Notes under the pieces: generated by a model
The model's input: only the letters and a program-made list of their open reading frames with translations
What the model was told of the DNA's origin: nothing
Databases searched by the model: none
In this document: one piece after another, positions 1 to 7,385 of the stretch
How the letters are laid out: each line of letters starts with the position of its first letter
How positions within the stretch are numbered: position 1 is the stretch's first letter
Source: Methyloceanibacter sp.
GTDB lineage: Bacteria > Pseudomonadota > Alphaproteobacteria > Rhizobiales > Methyloligellaceae
Direction of reading: 5' to 3'
Assembly (NCBI GenBank): GCA_022865725.1
Contig: JALHTP010000043.1
Location: 1 to 10,222 of the forward strand
Length of the DNA stretch: 10,222 nucleotides
Made by a program: the position numbers and the translations under genes

Positions 1-762
1 GAGGGACCGTCCATCAACGGCACGCGCAAGGTGCTGACCTGGATGAAAGAGCAAGGCGAGCGCCTCGATCATTGCCTGGTCGGCGAGCCCACCAACGCCA
101 AGCGCATCGGCGAGGCGATCAAGATCGGCCGGCGCGGCAGCCTGAACGGAAGACTGAAAGTGACCGGCACGCAGGGCCACGTCGCCTATCCGCATCTTGC
201 CAGCAACCCGGTCAAGGGGCTGGTGAGCATCCTTGGCCGCTTCTACGACTCCCCGCTCGATTACGGCAGCGCCCATTTCTCGCCCTCGAATCTCGAAGTG
301 ACCAGCATCGATGTCGGCAATCCCACGGTGAATGTGATCCCGGCCTTGGCCGAGGCGAGATTCAATATCCGCTTCAACGACCGGCACTCGGCGGAGACGC
401 TCAAGGCGCAGCTCGGCGAGCTGGCTACGCTCGCGCTGTCCGGCACCGGCCTTTCCTTCAGCTTCGAGTTCGACCCGCCGAGCGATGCCTTCCTCACCGA
501 GCCCGGCCCCCTCGATGCGCTGCTGAGCGAGGCCGTGAGCGAAATCACCGGGCTCACACCTTCGCTCTCGACCGATGGCGGGACCTCCGACGCCCGCTTC
601 ATCAAGGAATACTGCCCGGTGGTCGAGTTCGGGCTTTCGAGCGCCACGATCCACAAGGCCGACGAGCACGTGGCCATTGCCGATCTCGAGCAGCTCACCG
701 CCATCTACCGGCGCTTCATCGAGCTTTATTTCGAGACCTTCGGGGGCGCGGATGCCGGGTGA
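1..762 (+). CDS. dapE: Succinyl-diaminopimelate desuccinylase, 3' part (5' end outside window)
   Basis: This cytoplasmic M20-family metallohydrolase removes succinate from N-succinyl-L,L-diaminopimelate in the lysine and meso-diaminopimelate pathway, so it feeds both peptidoglycan and lysine. The frame is open from base 1 and 253 residues are present. The fragment begins EGPSINGT, the piece that follows the first glutamate of the family's DEEG active-site motif, so the N-terminal metal-binding region is missing. Visible family marks are VGEPTN (metal-ligand Glu at fragment residue 29), the dimerisation domain with TQGHVAYPHLASNP (His at about 60), DGGTSDARFI (about 192-201) and the C-terminal SATIHKADEH, whose His at about 218 is the last metal ligand. 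The stop overlaps the murI start, so the two genes are probably co-translated. There is no sign of decay; it is partial only because the window cuts it. Confidence 0.95.
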   Translation, partial: EGPSINGTRKVLTWMKEQGERLDHCLVGEPTNAKRIGEAIKIGRRGSLNGRLKVTGTQGHVAYPHLASNPVKGLVSILGRFYDSPLDYGSAHFSPSNLEVTSIDVGNPTVNVIPALAEARFNIRFNDRHSAETLKAQLGELATLALSGTGLSFSFEFDPPSDAFLTEPGPLDALLSEAVSEITGLTPSLSTDGGTSDARFIKEYCPVVEFGLSSATIHKADEHVAIADLEQLTAIYRRFIELYFETFGGADAG

Positions 763-1585
763 CCCCCGGCCGATCGGGGTCTTCGACTCCGGCATGGGCG
801 GGCTGACCGTGCTCAAGGCCCTGGTGGCGCGGCTCCCTCACGAGCGCTTCATCTATCTCGGCGACACCGCGCGGCTTCCTTACGGCACCAAGAGCGCCGA
901 GACGGTGCAGGCCTATGCGCTCCAGGCGACGCGGCTCCTGCTCGACCACGGCGTGAAGATGCTGGTGATCGCCTGCAACACCGCCTCCGCCGTGTCGCTC
1001 TATCTCCTGCAAGAGGCCTGGCAGAAGGTGCCGGTGATCGGCGTGATCGAGCCAGGCGCCCGGGCCGGCGTCGCCGCCACCCGCAATCGCCGCATCGCCG
1101 TGATCGCGACCGAAGGCACGATCAAGGGCGGAGCTTACGCGCGCGCCATCCGCAAGCTGATGAGCGACGCCGAAATCGTGCAGCGGCCCTGCCAGGTGTT
1201 CGTGGCGCTGGCCGAGGAGGGCTGGACGCAATCTCCGGCCACGCTCGCCGCGGCGGAGCATTATCTCGGGCCGCTGTTCAGGAGCCCTTCGGCGCCGGAT
1301 ACGCTGGTGCTGGGCTGCACGCATTTCCCCGTGCTTGCTGGGGTCATCAGAGAGACGATCGGCGGCGCGGTGGCGCTTGTCGATTCGGCCGAGACCACCT
1401 CGTTGGCGGTGGCCGAGGCCCTCGCCCGCGCTGGTCTTGAGAGCGGGGCTGGCGCAAGCGGCGAGGCCGCCATGCGCTTCTTCGCCACCGATTCCCCCGA
1501 GCGCTTCGCCCGCGTCGGCGCGATCTTTCTTGGGCGGGAGATCGACCCCGCGTCGGTCGAGCTCGTCGACCTCCGCCCGGTGTAG
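752..1585 (+). CDS. murI: Glutamate racemase
   Basis: This cofactor-independent cytoplasmic racemase converts L-glutamate to D-glutamate for the second residue of the peptidoglycan stem peptide. The 277-residue product has the usual family length. It opens with PIGVFDSGMGGLTV (Asp12 and Ser13 of the substrate loop), then GDTARLPYGTKS, ACNTAS with the first catalytic cysteine at 75, and LGCTHFP with the second catalytic cysteine at 189 and His191. The ATG at 752 was chosen because the family's N-terminal motif begins a few residues later; the frame stays open upstream, but that stretch lies inside dapE and does not resemble MurI. A G-rich run at 741-745 is only a weak ribosome-binding site, so translation probably depends on coupling to dapE through the 11-base overlap (752-762). 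The function is well supported. Confidence 0.96.
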   Translation: MPGDPRPIGVFDSGMGGLTVLKALVARLPHERFIYLGDTARLPYGTKSAETVQAYALQATRLLLDHGVKMLVIACNTASAVSLYLLQEAWQKVPVIGVIEPGARAGVAATRNRRIAVIATEGTIKGGAYARAIRKLMSDAEIVQRPCQVFVALAEEGWTQSPATLAAAEHYLGPLFRSPSAPDTLVLGCTHFPVLAGVIRETIGGAVALVDSAETTSLAVAEALARAGLESGAGASGEAAMRFFATDSPERFARVGAIFLGREIDPASVELVDLRPV

Positions 1586-1600
1586 CTTAGCCCTTCTTGT

Positions 1601-1675
1601 CCTGCCCGCGAAGGCGGGCATCCAGTAATCACTCCTCCCGCTTACTGGATTGCCCGGCCAAACCGGGCAATGACA
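1601..1675. repeat. Triple-hairpin palindromic repeat, copy 1
   Basis: Three adjacent stem-loops are visible. The first is TGCCCGC (1603-1609), loop GAAG, GCGGGCA (1614-1620). The second is ATCCAGTAA (1620-1628), a 13-base loop, TTACTGGAT (1642-1650). The third is TTGCCCGG (1650-1657), loop CCAAA, CCGGGCAA (1663-1670), followed by TGACA. All stems are perfect. A second copy lies at 10077-10152. The element fills most of the 101-base gap between the convergent murI and murJ ends. It resembles the REP/RIME-like intergenic palindromes of Alphaproteobacteria. It could end transcription or protect 3' ends from both sides, but no T-run follows a stem, so a classical intrinsic terminator is not shown. 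Confidence 0.85.
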
Positions 1676-1686
1676 GCGCGTTGAGG

Positions 1687-3312
1687 CTAGACCTTCGGCG
1701 GAGGGTCGTTGTCGGGGAGGGCGGCGGAGTCGTCGGTCGGGTCTGACGTTTCGAGCGCAGGCGGCGCGTTGGTATCGGCGGCGACGCTCACCTCCCGCAA
1801 CAGGCTCATCAGCCAAGGCCGTCCGAGCAGCAACAGCACCATGAGACCATAGACGAGCGTGCCGACAACCAGGAGGAGCCCGAGCATCGTCTCCTCGCGG
1901 AAGACGCTTATCTCGGAAAGCGCGCGCTGCAGCCCATAGGTGCCGGCGAGCAACGCCGCCGCCAGCACGACACCTGCGGCGATCAGCTTCGCCACCGGCT
2001 TGCCGATGGCCGCGCCCGCCACAGCGAAACCCTGGCGCCGGGCGAACACCGCGAGCAGACTCAAATTGATCCAGGCGCCCACGCTCGTCGCCAGCGCGAG
2101 GCCAACCTGCGCGAAATGGTCCATGAGCAGAACCTTCAACAGAATATTGATGGCGGCGGCCAGTAGCGCCGCCTTGACGGGGGTCGCCGTATCGCCGCGG
2201 GCATAGAAGGGCGCGGTGAAGCTCCGCATCAGCACGAACGGGAGCAGCCCGATCGAGTAGGCGGCGAGCGTTGCGCCGGCCGCAGCCGCGTCGGAGGCCG
2301 TGAAGGCGCCGCGGGCGAACAGCGCGCGCATGATGAGATCGGGGATGACGATCGAGGCCGCGGCGCAAGGGATGGTGAGAAGAAGCGCAAGCTGGATGCC
2401 GCGCGCTTGCGCCGATGCGGCACCCTTCTCATCGCCGGCGGCGAGCCGGCGCGACATTTCGGGCAACAGCACCGTGCCGACGGCGATGCCGACGACGCCG
2501 ATGGGAAGCTGGTTGATGCGATCGGCGTAATAGAGCGCCGACAGCGCGCCGGTCGGCAGATAAGAGGCGATCAGCGTGTCGGCGAAGAGCGCAAGCTGCA
2601 CGCCGCCCGCGCCGATGATGGCAGGCCCCAGCGCCTTGAGGAATCTGCGCGTAGGCTCGTCGAGCCGCGGCACGCGGAGCCTGATGCCGATCCCATGCGT
2701 CTCGGCGTCTCCTCCGACCACGAGCACGATGACGATCCCCGCCGCGAGCACGCCCCAGGCGGCGGCATGGCCGGCATCGGCGAAGAAAGGCGTTAGCAAG
2801 AGAGTCGCGATGATCGACAGGTTGAGGAAAATGGGCGCGCCGGCGGCGGCGGCAAAGCGGTTATTGGCGTTGAGGATGCCGGCAAACAGCGTCTCCAGCG
2901 ACACCAGCGCCAAATAGGGAAAGGTGATGCGGGTGAGCGCCACGGCGAGATCGAAGCGCGTGGCATCGAGACCGGGGGCGAGCACGCTGACCACCCAAGG
3001 GGTGAAGATCATCGCGATGGCGAGCAGCACGAGATTGATGGCGATCAGCGCCGCGGCGATCTGGTCGGCGAACAGCTTGGCGGCGGGAAGCCCCGCCTGC
3101 TCCAGCGTCCGCGCATAGGCCGGCACGAAGGCCGCGGCGAAGGCTCCTTCGGCGAAGATGGCGCGGAAATGGTTGGGAAGCCTGAAGGCGATGAAGAAGG
3201 CGTCGGCCATGGGCCCTGCGCCGAGCACCGCCGCCATCACCACGTCGCGGATGAAGCCGGAGAGGCGGGAGACGAGGGTGAGCCCGCCGACCGTGGCGAT
3301 GCGCCGGATCAT
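1687..3312 (-). CDS. murJ: Lipid II flippase MurJ (MviN family)
   Basis: MurJ moves lipid II, the finished peptidoglycan precursor, across the inner membrane. With the ATG at 3312 the product has 541 residues, slightly longer than usual, and is a polytopic protein of the MOP superfamily expected to have 14 transmembrane helices. Conserved charged residues of the central cavity are visible: SRLSGFIRD (Arg16, Arg22, Asp23), MADAFF (Asp37) and FRAIFAEGAF (Arg50, Glu55). I chose 3312 because MurJ proteins normally start a few residues before TVGGLTLVSR. An in-frame TTG at 3378 would add 22 residues; neither start has a convincing Shine-Dalgarno sequence. The last 33 or so residues are a proline- and aspartate-rich tail, probably a disordered cytoplasmic end. 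It converges on murI and lies 159 bases downstream of the TPR-caspase gene on the same strand. Confidence 0.95.
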   Translation of the reverse strand: MIRRIATVGGLTLVSRLSGFIRDVVMAAVLGAGPMADAFFIAFRLPNHFRAIFAEGAFAAAFVPAYARTLEQAGLPAAKLFADQIAAALIAINLVLLAIAMIFTPWVVSVLAPGLDATRFDLAVALTRITFPYLALVSLETLFAGILNANNRFAAAAGAPIFLNLSIIATLLLTPFFADAGHAAAWGVLAAGIVIVLVVGGDAETHGIGIRLRVPRLDEPTRRFLKALGPAIIGAGGVQLALFADTLIASYLPTGALSALYYADRINQLPIGVVGIAVGTVLLPEMSRRLAAGDEKGAASAQARGIQLALLLTIPCAAASIVIPDLIMRALFARGAFTASDAAAAGATLAAYSIGLLPFVLMRSFTAPFYARGDTATPVKAALLAAAINILLKVLLMDHFAQVGLALATSVGAWINLSLLAVFARRQGFAVAGAAIGKPVAKLIAAGVVLAAALLAGTYGLQRALSEISVFREETMLGLLLVVGTLVYGLMVLLLLGRPWLMSLLREVSVAADTNAPPALETSDPTDDSAALPDNDPPPKV

Positions 3313-3471
3313 GCCGCAAAGCGCCAAGATGCGCGGCCAAATCGCCACGCGCTTCGCAGCTTCCCTTGGAAAACGCAATGCTTGGGCAGAGTTGAGGCTC
3401 CCCGTGCCAGCTCGGGTAAGCTCCTAACCCAGGGGCAAGGTCCTGTCCATGCGGCAGCCTGGGAGGTCGGC
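3313..3471. other. Gap between the TPR-caspase gene and murJ
   Basis: This 159-base spacer separates two minus-strand genes. I see no strong hairpin with a T-run after the caspase stop and no convincing promoter box before murJ, so read-through into murJ is possible. The part nearest murJ (3313-3378) is open in frame and could be the start of a longer MurJ from the TTG at 3378. No RNA gene was recognised. Confidence 0.4.
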
Positions 3472-5592
3472 CTACTGACCGGCGGCCTTGAAATAGAGCG
3501 CTTCGGCGGGAAGGGCGCCGTAGGTGAAGGGGGTCTGCTGGCCGGAGGTCGCGGTCTTCACGTCGTCATGCACGCGGCGGAACAGCATGTTGATCTCGAG
3601 CCCCGGCTCGCCGAGATATTTGAGCAGGCTTTGCGCAAACGGGCTGTTGACCCCGTCGCCGTCCTGCGCCACCTGCCCGTCCTTGGCCGAATAGGCGACC
3701 AGCACGCCCGCTTCCGGCTCGATGCGGGCGAGCCCGCGGCCGATCGAGCGGGTGGCACCGGCGCTCGCCATCTTGGCGGCAAAGGGATTCTCCCGGCAGG
3801 CGTCGAGGATGACGAGGCGGAGCTTCCGCGCCCCTTCCACCTTGGCGAGAACCCGGTCGAGCGGCATCGCCTCGTCGTCGACATGGCTCGCCGTGGCAAG
3901 CTCGGCATCGACGGGGATGAGATAATTGATCCCCCCTACCTCGATGCCGTGACCGGCGTAATAAACAAGCGCCCAGTCATAGGTCGGGGCGCGGTCGCCG
4001 AAGGCTTTCAGCTCCCTGGTCAAGTCGGCGAGCGTCAAATCGTGCTTCTCGATCACCTCGAAGCCGAGCCGTTGCAAGCTCGCGGCGACGGCGCTGGCGT
4101 CGCTGTCGGCGTTCTTGAGCGCCTTGACGTTGGCGTAGGCGCCATTGCCGATGACCAGCGCGATGCGCTTCTCGGCCACTATTGGCGCATTTGGCTTAGT
4201 CGCATCGCGATCGGCTGAGCCCGCGACCACCGCGGCGCCGGGGGCCACGGCGGCAAGCGCGGTCAAATGCTGCAAGGCCGCCGCCTTGGCCTTGTCGTCG
4301 TATCTCTGGCGGGTCTTCAGCGACAGCGACTTGCGATAGTCGGCAATCGCCTTGTCGCGGTCGCCCTTCAGCTCGTAAGCGCGCCCGCGATCGGCATAGG
4401 CGCCGGCAAGCTCGGGGTCGATGCTCACGGCCCGGTCAAAATCGGCGAGCGCAAGGTCAAGCTGGCCCTTGTTCATGTAGATCCAGGCGCGGGTATGGAT
4501 GGCGTTGGGGTCGTCCTTGAGAATAGCCACGGAGCGCTCGGCATCGGCGAGCGCCTGATCGAACTCGCCCTTCTGCCCATGGGCCCAGGCGCGGCCGTTC
4601 AGGGCCCTGCCGTTGTCCGGCTGGAGCGCCAGCACCTTCTCGTAGTCGGCGAGCGAGCGGTCGATGTCGCCCTTGTCGTCGAACAGGGAGCCGCGATCGT
4701 TGAGCGCATCGACATTGGCGGGGCTGCGGCGGATCACCTCGTCGTAATCGGCCAGCGCCTTGTCGGAATCGCCCTTCAGCGCGTACGCCCAGCCGCGATT
4801 GGACAGGGCATCCTCGAAATCCGGCTTGAGCTTGAGCGCCTCGTCGAAATCGGCGATGGCCCGGTCGAATTGATCGGTCTTGATGAAGGCATAGCCGCGG
4901 GCGTTGAGGTTGTCGGCGTTGCCCGGCTCGACGCGGAGCGCCTGGCTATATTCGGCGATGGCTTCCTCTTGCTTGTTCCGCATCGCCATCACCCAGCCGC
5001 GATTGGCATGGCCAAGCGCGTGGTTGGGATCGAGCGCGATCGCCTTCTCGAAATCGGCAAGCGCGTGATCGAGATCGTCGAGCTCGGCGTAGGTGCGGCC
5101 GCGATCGCTGAACAGGTTGGGGTTCTCCTTGTCGAGGGCGATGGCGCGATTGTAGTCGTTGAGCGCGCGGGCTTCATCCTGCTTGCCGGCATAGGTCCAG
5201 CCGCGGTCGTAGTAGATGCTCGGGTAATCGGGCTTGAGCTTGATGGTCTGATTGTAGTCGTCGATGGCGAGATCGTATTCGCCCGTCTGGGCGTAGGAGA
5301 AGCCGCGATTGCGATAGGCGGCGGGGTCGGAGGCGTTGAGCTTGATCGACTGATTGAAATCGGCGATCGCTTCCGCGTGCTCGCGCTTGTTCTGATGCCC
5401 GACGCCGCGATTGAAATAGGCGATGGCGAGATTGTTCTTGGTGTCCTTGGCCCGGTCGATGAGCTTGGTGCAGCCGGCGATGCTGCGGTCGGCGTCGCTC
5501 GAGATGCAGTCGTCCCAGTCCTTCTTGGATTCGGCAAGCGCCGCCTGCGACAGGACGAGGCCGGCGACGATAGAGACGAGAACGACGCGCAC
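3472..5592 (-). CDS. Secreted TPR-repeat protein with C-terminal caspase-like (peptidase C14) domain
   Basis: The 706-residue product starts with a Sec-type signal peptide (hydrophobic residues 3-18, probable cleavage after Ala-Leu-Ala at 20), so it should act in the periplasm or outside the cell. A short segment with Cys29 and Cys41 precedes eleven contiguous 34-residue TPR repeats (about 54-427), a low-complexity linker (428-473) and a caspase-like domain (about 474-706). That domain has RIALVIGNGAY, YYAGHG with catalytic His548, and ILDACRENPF with catalytic Cys599, so it looks active; the usual chemistry would be cleavage after a basic or acidic residue, but the substrate is unknown. Apart from Cys29, Cys41 and Cys599 I see no other cysteine, which suggests an N-terminal disulfide. 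The start is GTG, supported by GGAG six bases upstream. It lies between truA and murJ on the same strand. Domain assignment is firm; the role is not known. Confidence 0.93.
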   Translation of the reverse strand: MRVVLVSIVAGLVLSQAALAESKKDWDDCISSDADRSIAGCTKLIDRAKDTKNNLAIAYFNRGVGHQNKREHAEAIADFNQSIKLNASDPAAYRNRGFSYAQTGEYDLAIDDYNQTIKLKPDYPSIYYDRGWTYAGKQDEARALNDYNRAIALDKENPNLFSDRGRTYAELDDLDHALADFEKAIALDPNHALGHANRGWVMAMRNKQEEAIAEYSQALRVEPGNADNLNARGYAFIKTDQFDRAIADFDEALKLKPDFEDALSNRGWAYALKGDSDKALADYDEVIRRSPANVDALNDRGSLFDDKGDIDRSLADYEKVLALQPDNGRALNGRAWAHGQKGEFDQALADAERSVAILKDDPNAIHTRAWIYMNKGQLDLALADFDRAVSIDPELAGAYADRGRAYELKGDRDKAIADYRKSLSLKTRQRYDDKAKAAALQHLTALAAVAPGAAVVAGSADRDATKPNAPIVAEKRIALVIGNGAYANVKALKNADSDASAVAASLQRLGFEVIEKHDLTLADLTRELKAFGDRAPTYDWALVYYAGHGIEVGGINYLIPVDAELATASHVDDEAMPLDRVLAKVEGARKLRLVILDACRENPFAAKMASAGATRSIGRGLARIEPEAGVLVAYSAKDGQVAQDGDGVNSPFAQSLLKYLGEPGLEINMLFRRVHDDVKTATSGQQTPFTYGALPAEALYFKAAGQ
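4312..5433 (-). repeat. Eleven tandem 102-bp TPR-coding units
   Basis: This stretch encodes residues 54-427 of the TPR-caspase protein. An arginine, usually within (N/D)RG or RA, recurs at residues 62, 96, 130, 164, 198, 232, 266, 300, 334, 368 and 402, exactly 34 residues apart each time with no insertion or deletion. Other TPR positions recur too, such as A-(I/L)-A-D-(F/Y) and the closing proline. The units differ in sequence, so this is an old, selected repeat array and not a recent tandem duplication. Confidence 0.9.
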
Positions 5593-5598
5593 TGAATT

Positions 5599-5602
5599 CT
5601 CC
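5599..5602 (-). promoter_or_regulatory. Ribosome-binding site deciding the GTG start of the TPR-caspase gene
   Basis: On the minus strand GGAG ends six bases before the GTG at 5592-5590. It is the clearest Shine-Dalgarno sequence in the window, and it places the start so that the signal peptide comes first. A weak upstream pair (TTCGCT, 17 bases, TAAGAT) lies in the 77-base gap to truA and could be a promoter, but it matches the consensus poorly. Confidence 0.6.
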
Positions 5603-5669
5603 GTCTAGCCTTTGAGGTGCGGCGATCTTAACCCGAACTTTGCGCCAAGCGAAGCGGTGGAAGGCTGGC

Positions 5670-6407
5670 TCAGTAGTCGACTTTCGCGAGGTAAAGGCCC
5701 GAAGGAGGCGCCACGGGGCCGCAGGCGCCGCGGTCCTTGGCGGCAAGCGCCTGCTCCAGATCGCGCGCCGTCCATCTCCCCTCGCCGACAAGCTTGAGCG
5801 AACCGACCATGGAGCGCACCTGATTGTGCAGGAAGGACCTGGCCGACGCCTCGATCCTGATCTCCTCTCCAGCGCGCGCGACGGCGAGATGGTCGAGCGT
5901 CTTCACCGGCGAAGCGGCTTGGCATTCGGTGGAGCGGAAGGTCGTGAAGTCGTGATGGCCGACCAGCCTTTGGGCCGCGTCATGCATGGCCACGGCGTCG
6001 AGCGCATGGACCACGTTCCAGGCGCGGTTCCGGTCGAGCGCAAGGGGGCTGCGACGATTGACAATGCGGTAGAGATAATGCCGGGCGGTTGCCGAGAAGC
6101 GCGCGTCGAAGCTCTCCGGCACGGGCTCGCAGTCGAGCACGCTGATCGGGTCTGGCCTGAGCTGCGCGTTGAGCGCGTCCCGCACCTTCTCCGGGGCCCA
6201 ATCCTTGCCGAGGTCCAGATGGGCCACTTGCCCTAGCGCATGCACGCCGGCATCGGTGCGCCCGGCGCCGCGCGGCAAGAAATCCTCGCTGGAGAAAGCC
6301 TTGATGGCTTGCGCGAGACGCGCTTGCACCGAAGGGCCGTTCTCCTGCATCTGCCAGCCGACGAAAAGCGTGCCGTCATATTCGAGGGTGAGCTTGTAGC
6401 GGGGCAT
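5670..6407 (-). CDS. truA: tRNA pseudouridine(38-40) synthase
   Basis: TruA converts uridines 38-40 in the anticodon arm of many tRNAs to pseudouridine, which helps reading-frame maintenance. The 245-residue protein has the normal bacterial length. It starts with YKLTLEYDGTLFVGWQ, carries the catalytic motif GAGRTDAGVHA with Asp52, the conserved ARHYLYRI segment with Tyr113, FLHNQVRSMVGSL in the second half, and the closing PSGLYL. The ATG at 6407 lies only six bases after the fmt stop and has no strong Shine-Dalgarno sequence, which points to translational coupling at the end of a def-fmt-truA operon. No clear terminator follows in the 77 bases before the TPR-caspase gene. Confidence 0.96.
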   Translation of the reverse strand: MPRYKLTLEYDGTLFVGWQMQENGPSVQARLAQAIKAFSSEDFLPRGAGRTDAGVHALGQVAHLDLGKDWAPEKVRDALNAQLRPDPISVLDCEPVPESFDARFSATARHYLYRIVNRRSPLALDRNRAWNVVHALDAVAMHDAAQRLVGHHDFTTFRSTECQAASPVKTLDHLAVARAGEEIRIEASARSFLHNQVRSMVGSLKLVGEGRWTARDLEQALAAKDRGACGPVAPPSGLYLAKVDY

Positions 6408-6413
6408 GGCCGA

Positions 6414-7349
6414 TCAGCCCATGATCGTGCCGGAGCGAAGCGGCACCCCGCGCAGGAACTCGTCCGCCGCCATCGGCCGCTTGCCGGCGCGCTGGACCTC
6501 AATGAGGCGTAACCCGCCCTCGCCGCAAGCAATTGTCAGGCGGTCGTCGATCAGCGTGCCGGGAGCACCCGCGCCGGAAGCGAGCGTGGAGCGGAGCGCC
6601 TTGACCCGCTCGCGTTTGCCGTTGAGCTCGATCTCGAACCAGGCGCCGGGATGCGGCGAGAGCCCTCTGATGCGATTGTGCACCTCCTGCGCCGGTCGCG
6701 ACCAGTCGATGCGGGCTTCGGCGGTATCGATCTTCGCCGCGTAAGTGATGCCATCGCCTGGTTGCGGACGGCAATCGAGCGTGCCGCTCTCCAGCGGCGC
6801 GAGCGCATTCACCATGAGCTTCGCACCGCTTGTCGCCAGCAAATCATGCAGCTCACCCGCCGTCATGTCGGGGGCGATGGGCACGCGCTCCCTGAGGCAG
6901 ACGGGACCGGTGTCGAGGCCCTCATCGAGTCGCATGATCGAGACGCCGGTCTCCGTGTCCCCCGCCATGATGGCGCGCTGGATCGGCGCCGCGCCCCGCC
7001 AGCGCGGCAAAAGCGAGGCGTGCAAGTTGAAGGCGCCATGGCGCGTGCCGTCGAGGATCGGCTTCGGCAGGATCAGCCCATAGGCCACCACCATCGCCGC
7101 TTCGGCGCCGAGCGCAATGAAGCGCTTCTGCTCCTCGGCGTTTTTCAGCCGCTCGGGCGTGAGCACAAGAAGGCCCGCTTGCTCGGCGGCTTGCTGCACT
7201 GGCGACTTCCGCTCATTGAGCCCGCGCCCCGCGGCCCGCGGCGGCTGGCTATAGACCGCCACGACCTGATGCCCGGCAGCGAGGAGCGCGCGAAGCGCCG
7301 GCACGGCGAAGTCGGGCGTCCCCATGAAGATGATGCGCATCGGCGTCAT
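6414..7349 (-). CDS. fmt: Methionyl-tRNA formyltransferase
   Basis: Fmt transfers a formyl group from 10-formyltetrahydrofolate to the amino group of methionyl-initiator tRNA, the step before bacterial translation initiation. The 311-residue length is typical. The N-terminal formyltransferase domain shows RIIFMGTPDFAVPAL, the folate-site loop SQPPRAAGRG, and FNLHASLLPRWRGAAPIQ with Asn108 and His110; Asp146 in DEGLDTGP completes the catalytic trio. The C-terminal tRNA-binding domain follows, with GLSPHPGAWF. I chose the ATG at 7349, because AAGG five bases upstream suits it; the ATG at 7340 would leave that site too far away. It follows the small membrane-protein gene by 36 bases and precedes truA by six. 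Confidence 0.96.
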   Translation of the reverse strand: MTPMRIIFMGTPDFAVPALRALLAAGHQVVAVYSQPPRAAGRGLNERKSPVQQAAEQAGLLVLTPERLKNAEEQKRFIALGAEAAMVVAYGLILPKPILDGTRHGAFNLHASLLPRWRGAAPIQRAIMAGDTETGVSIMRLDEGLDTGPVCLRERVPIAPDMTAGELHDLLATSGAKLMVNALAPLESGTLDCRPQPGDGITYAAKIDTAEARIDWSRPAQEVHNRIRGLSPHPGAWFEIELNGKRERVKALRSTLASGAGAPGTLIDDRLTIACGEGGLRLIEVQRAGKRPMAADEFLRGVPLRSGTIMG

Positions 7350-7385
7350 CCGCCCCTTATGTCACCGCAGGAGCTAAAGCGGCAA

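Noticed and set aside
1601..1675. CRISPR array or tRNA-like cloverleaf
   Set aside because: Three hairpins in a row could suggest a cloverleaf, but there is no acceptor stem, CCA end or T-loop sequence, and there are no repeated spacers.
716..2368. Long minus-strand open frame (550 codons) across murI and part of murJ
   Set aside because: It runs antisense to murI and across the repeat, and its product is Arg/Gly/Ala-rich with no recognisable motif. murI and murJ in the other frames are complete and conserved.
3169..4218. Plus-strand open frame of 349 codons spanning the murJ start and the caspase domain
   Set aside because: It overlaps two well-supported minus-strand genes and shows no recognisable domain.
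4267..5595. Long plus-strand open frame (442 codons) opposite the TPR-caspase gene
   Set aside because: It is the complement of a repeated, GC-rich coding array. Its product is a repetitive Val/Gly/Ile/Glu-rich string with the same 34-residue period and no family resemblance, while the minus strand gives a full TPR-caspase protein.
5593..5669. Intrinsic terminator after truA
   Set aside because: I found only short self-complementary pieces around the CGAAGCG sequence and no T-run on the minus strand.
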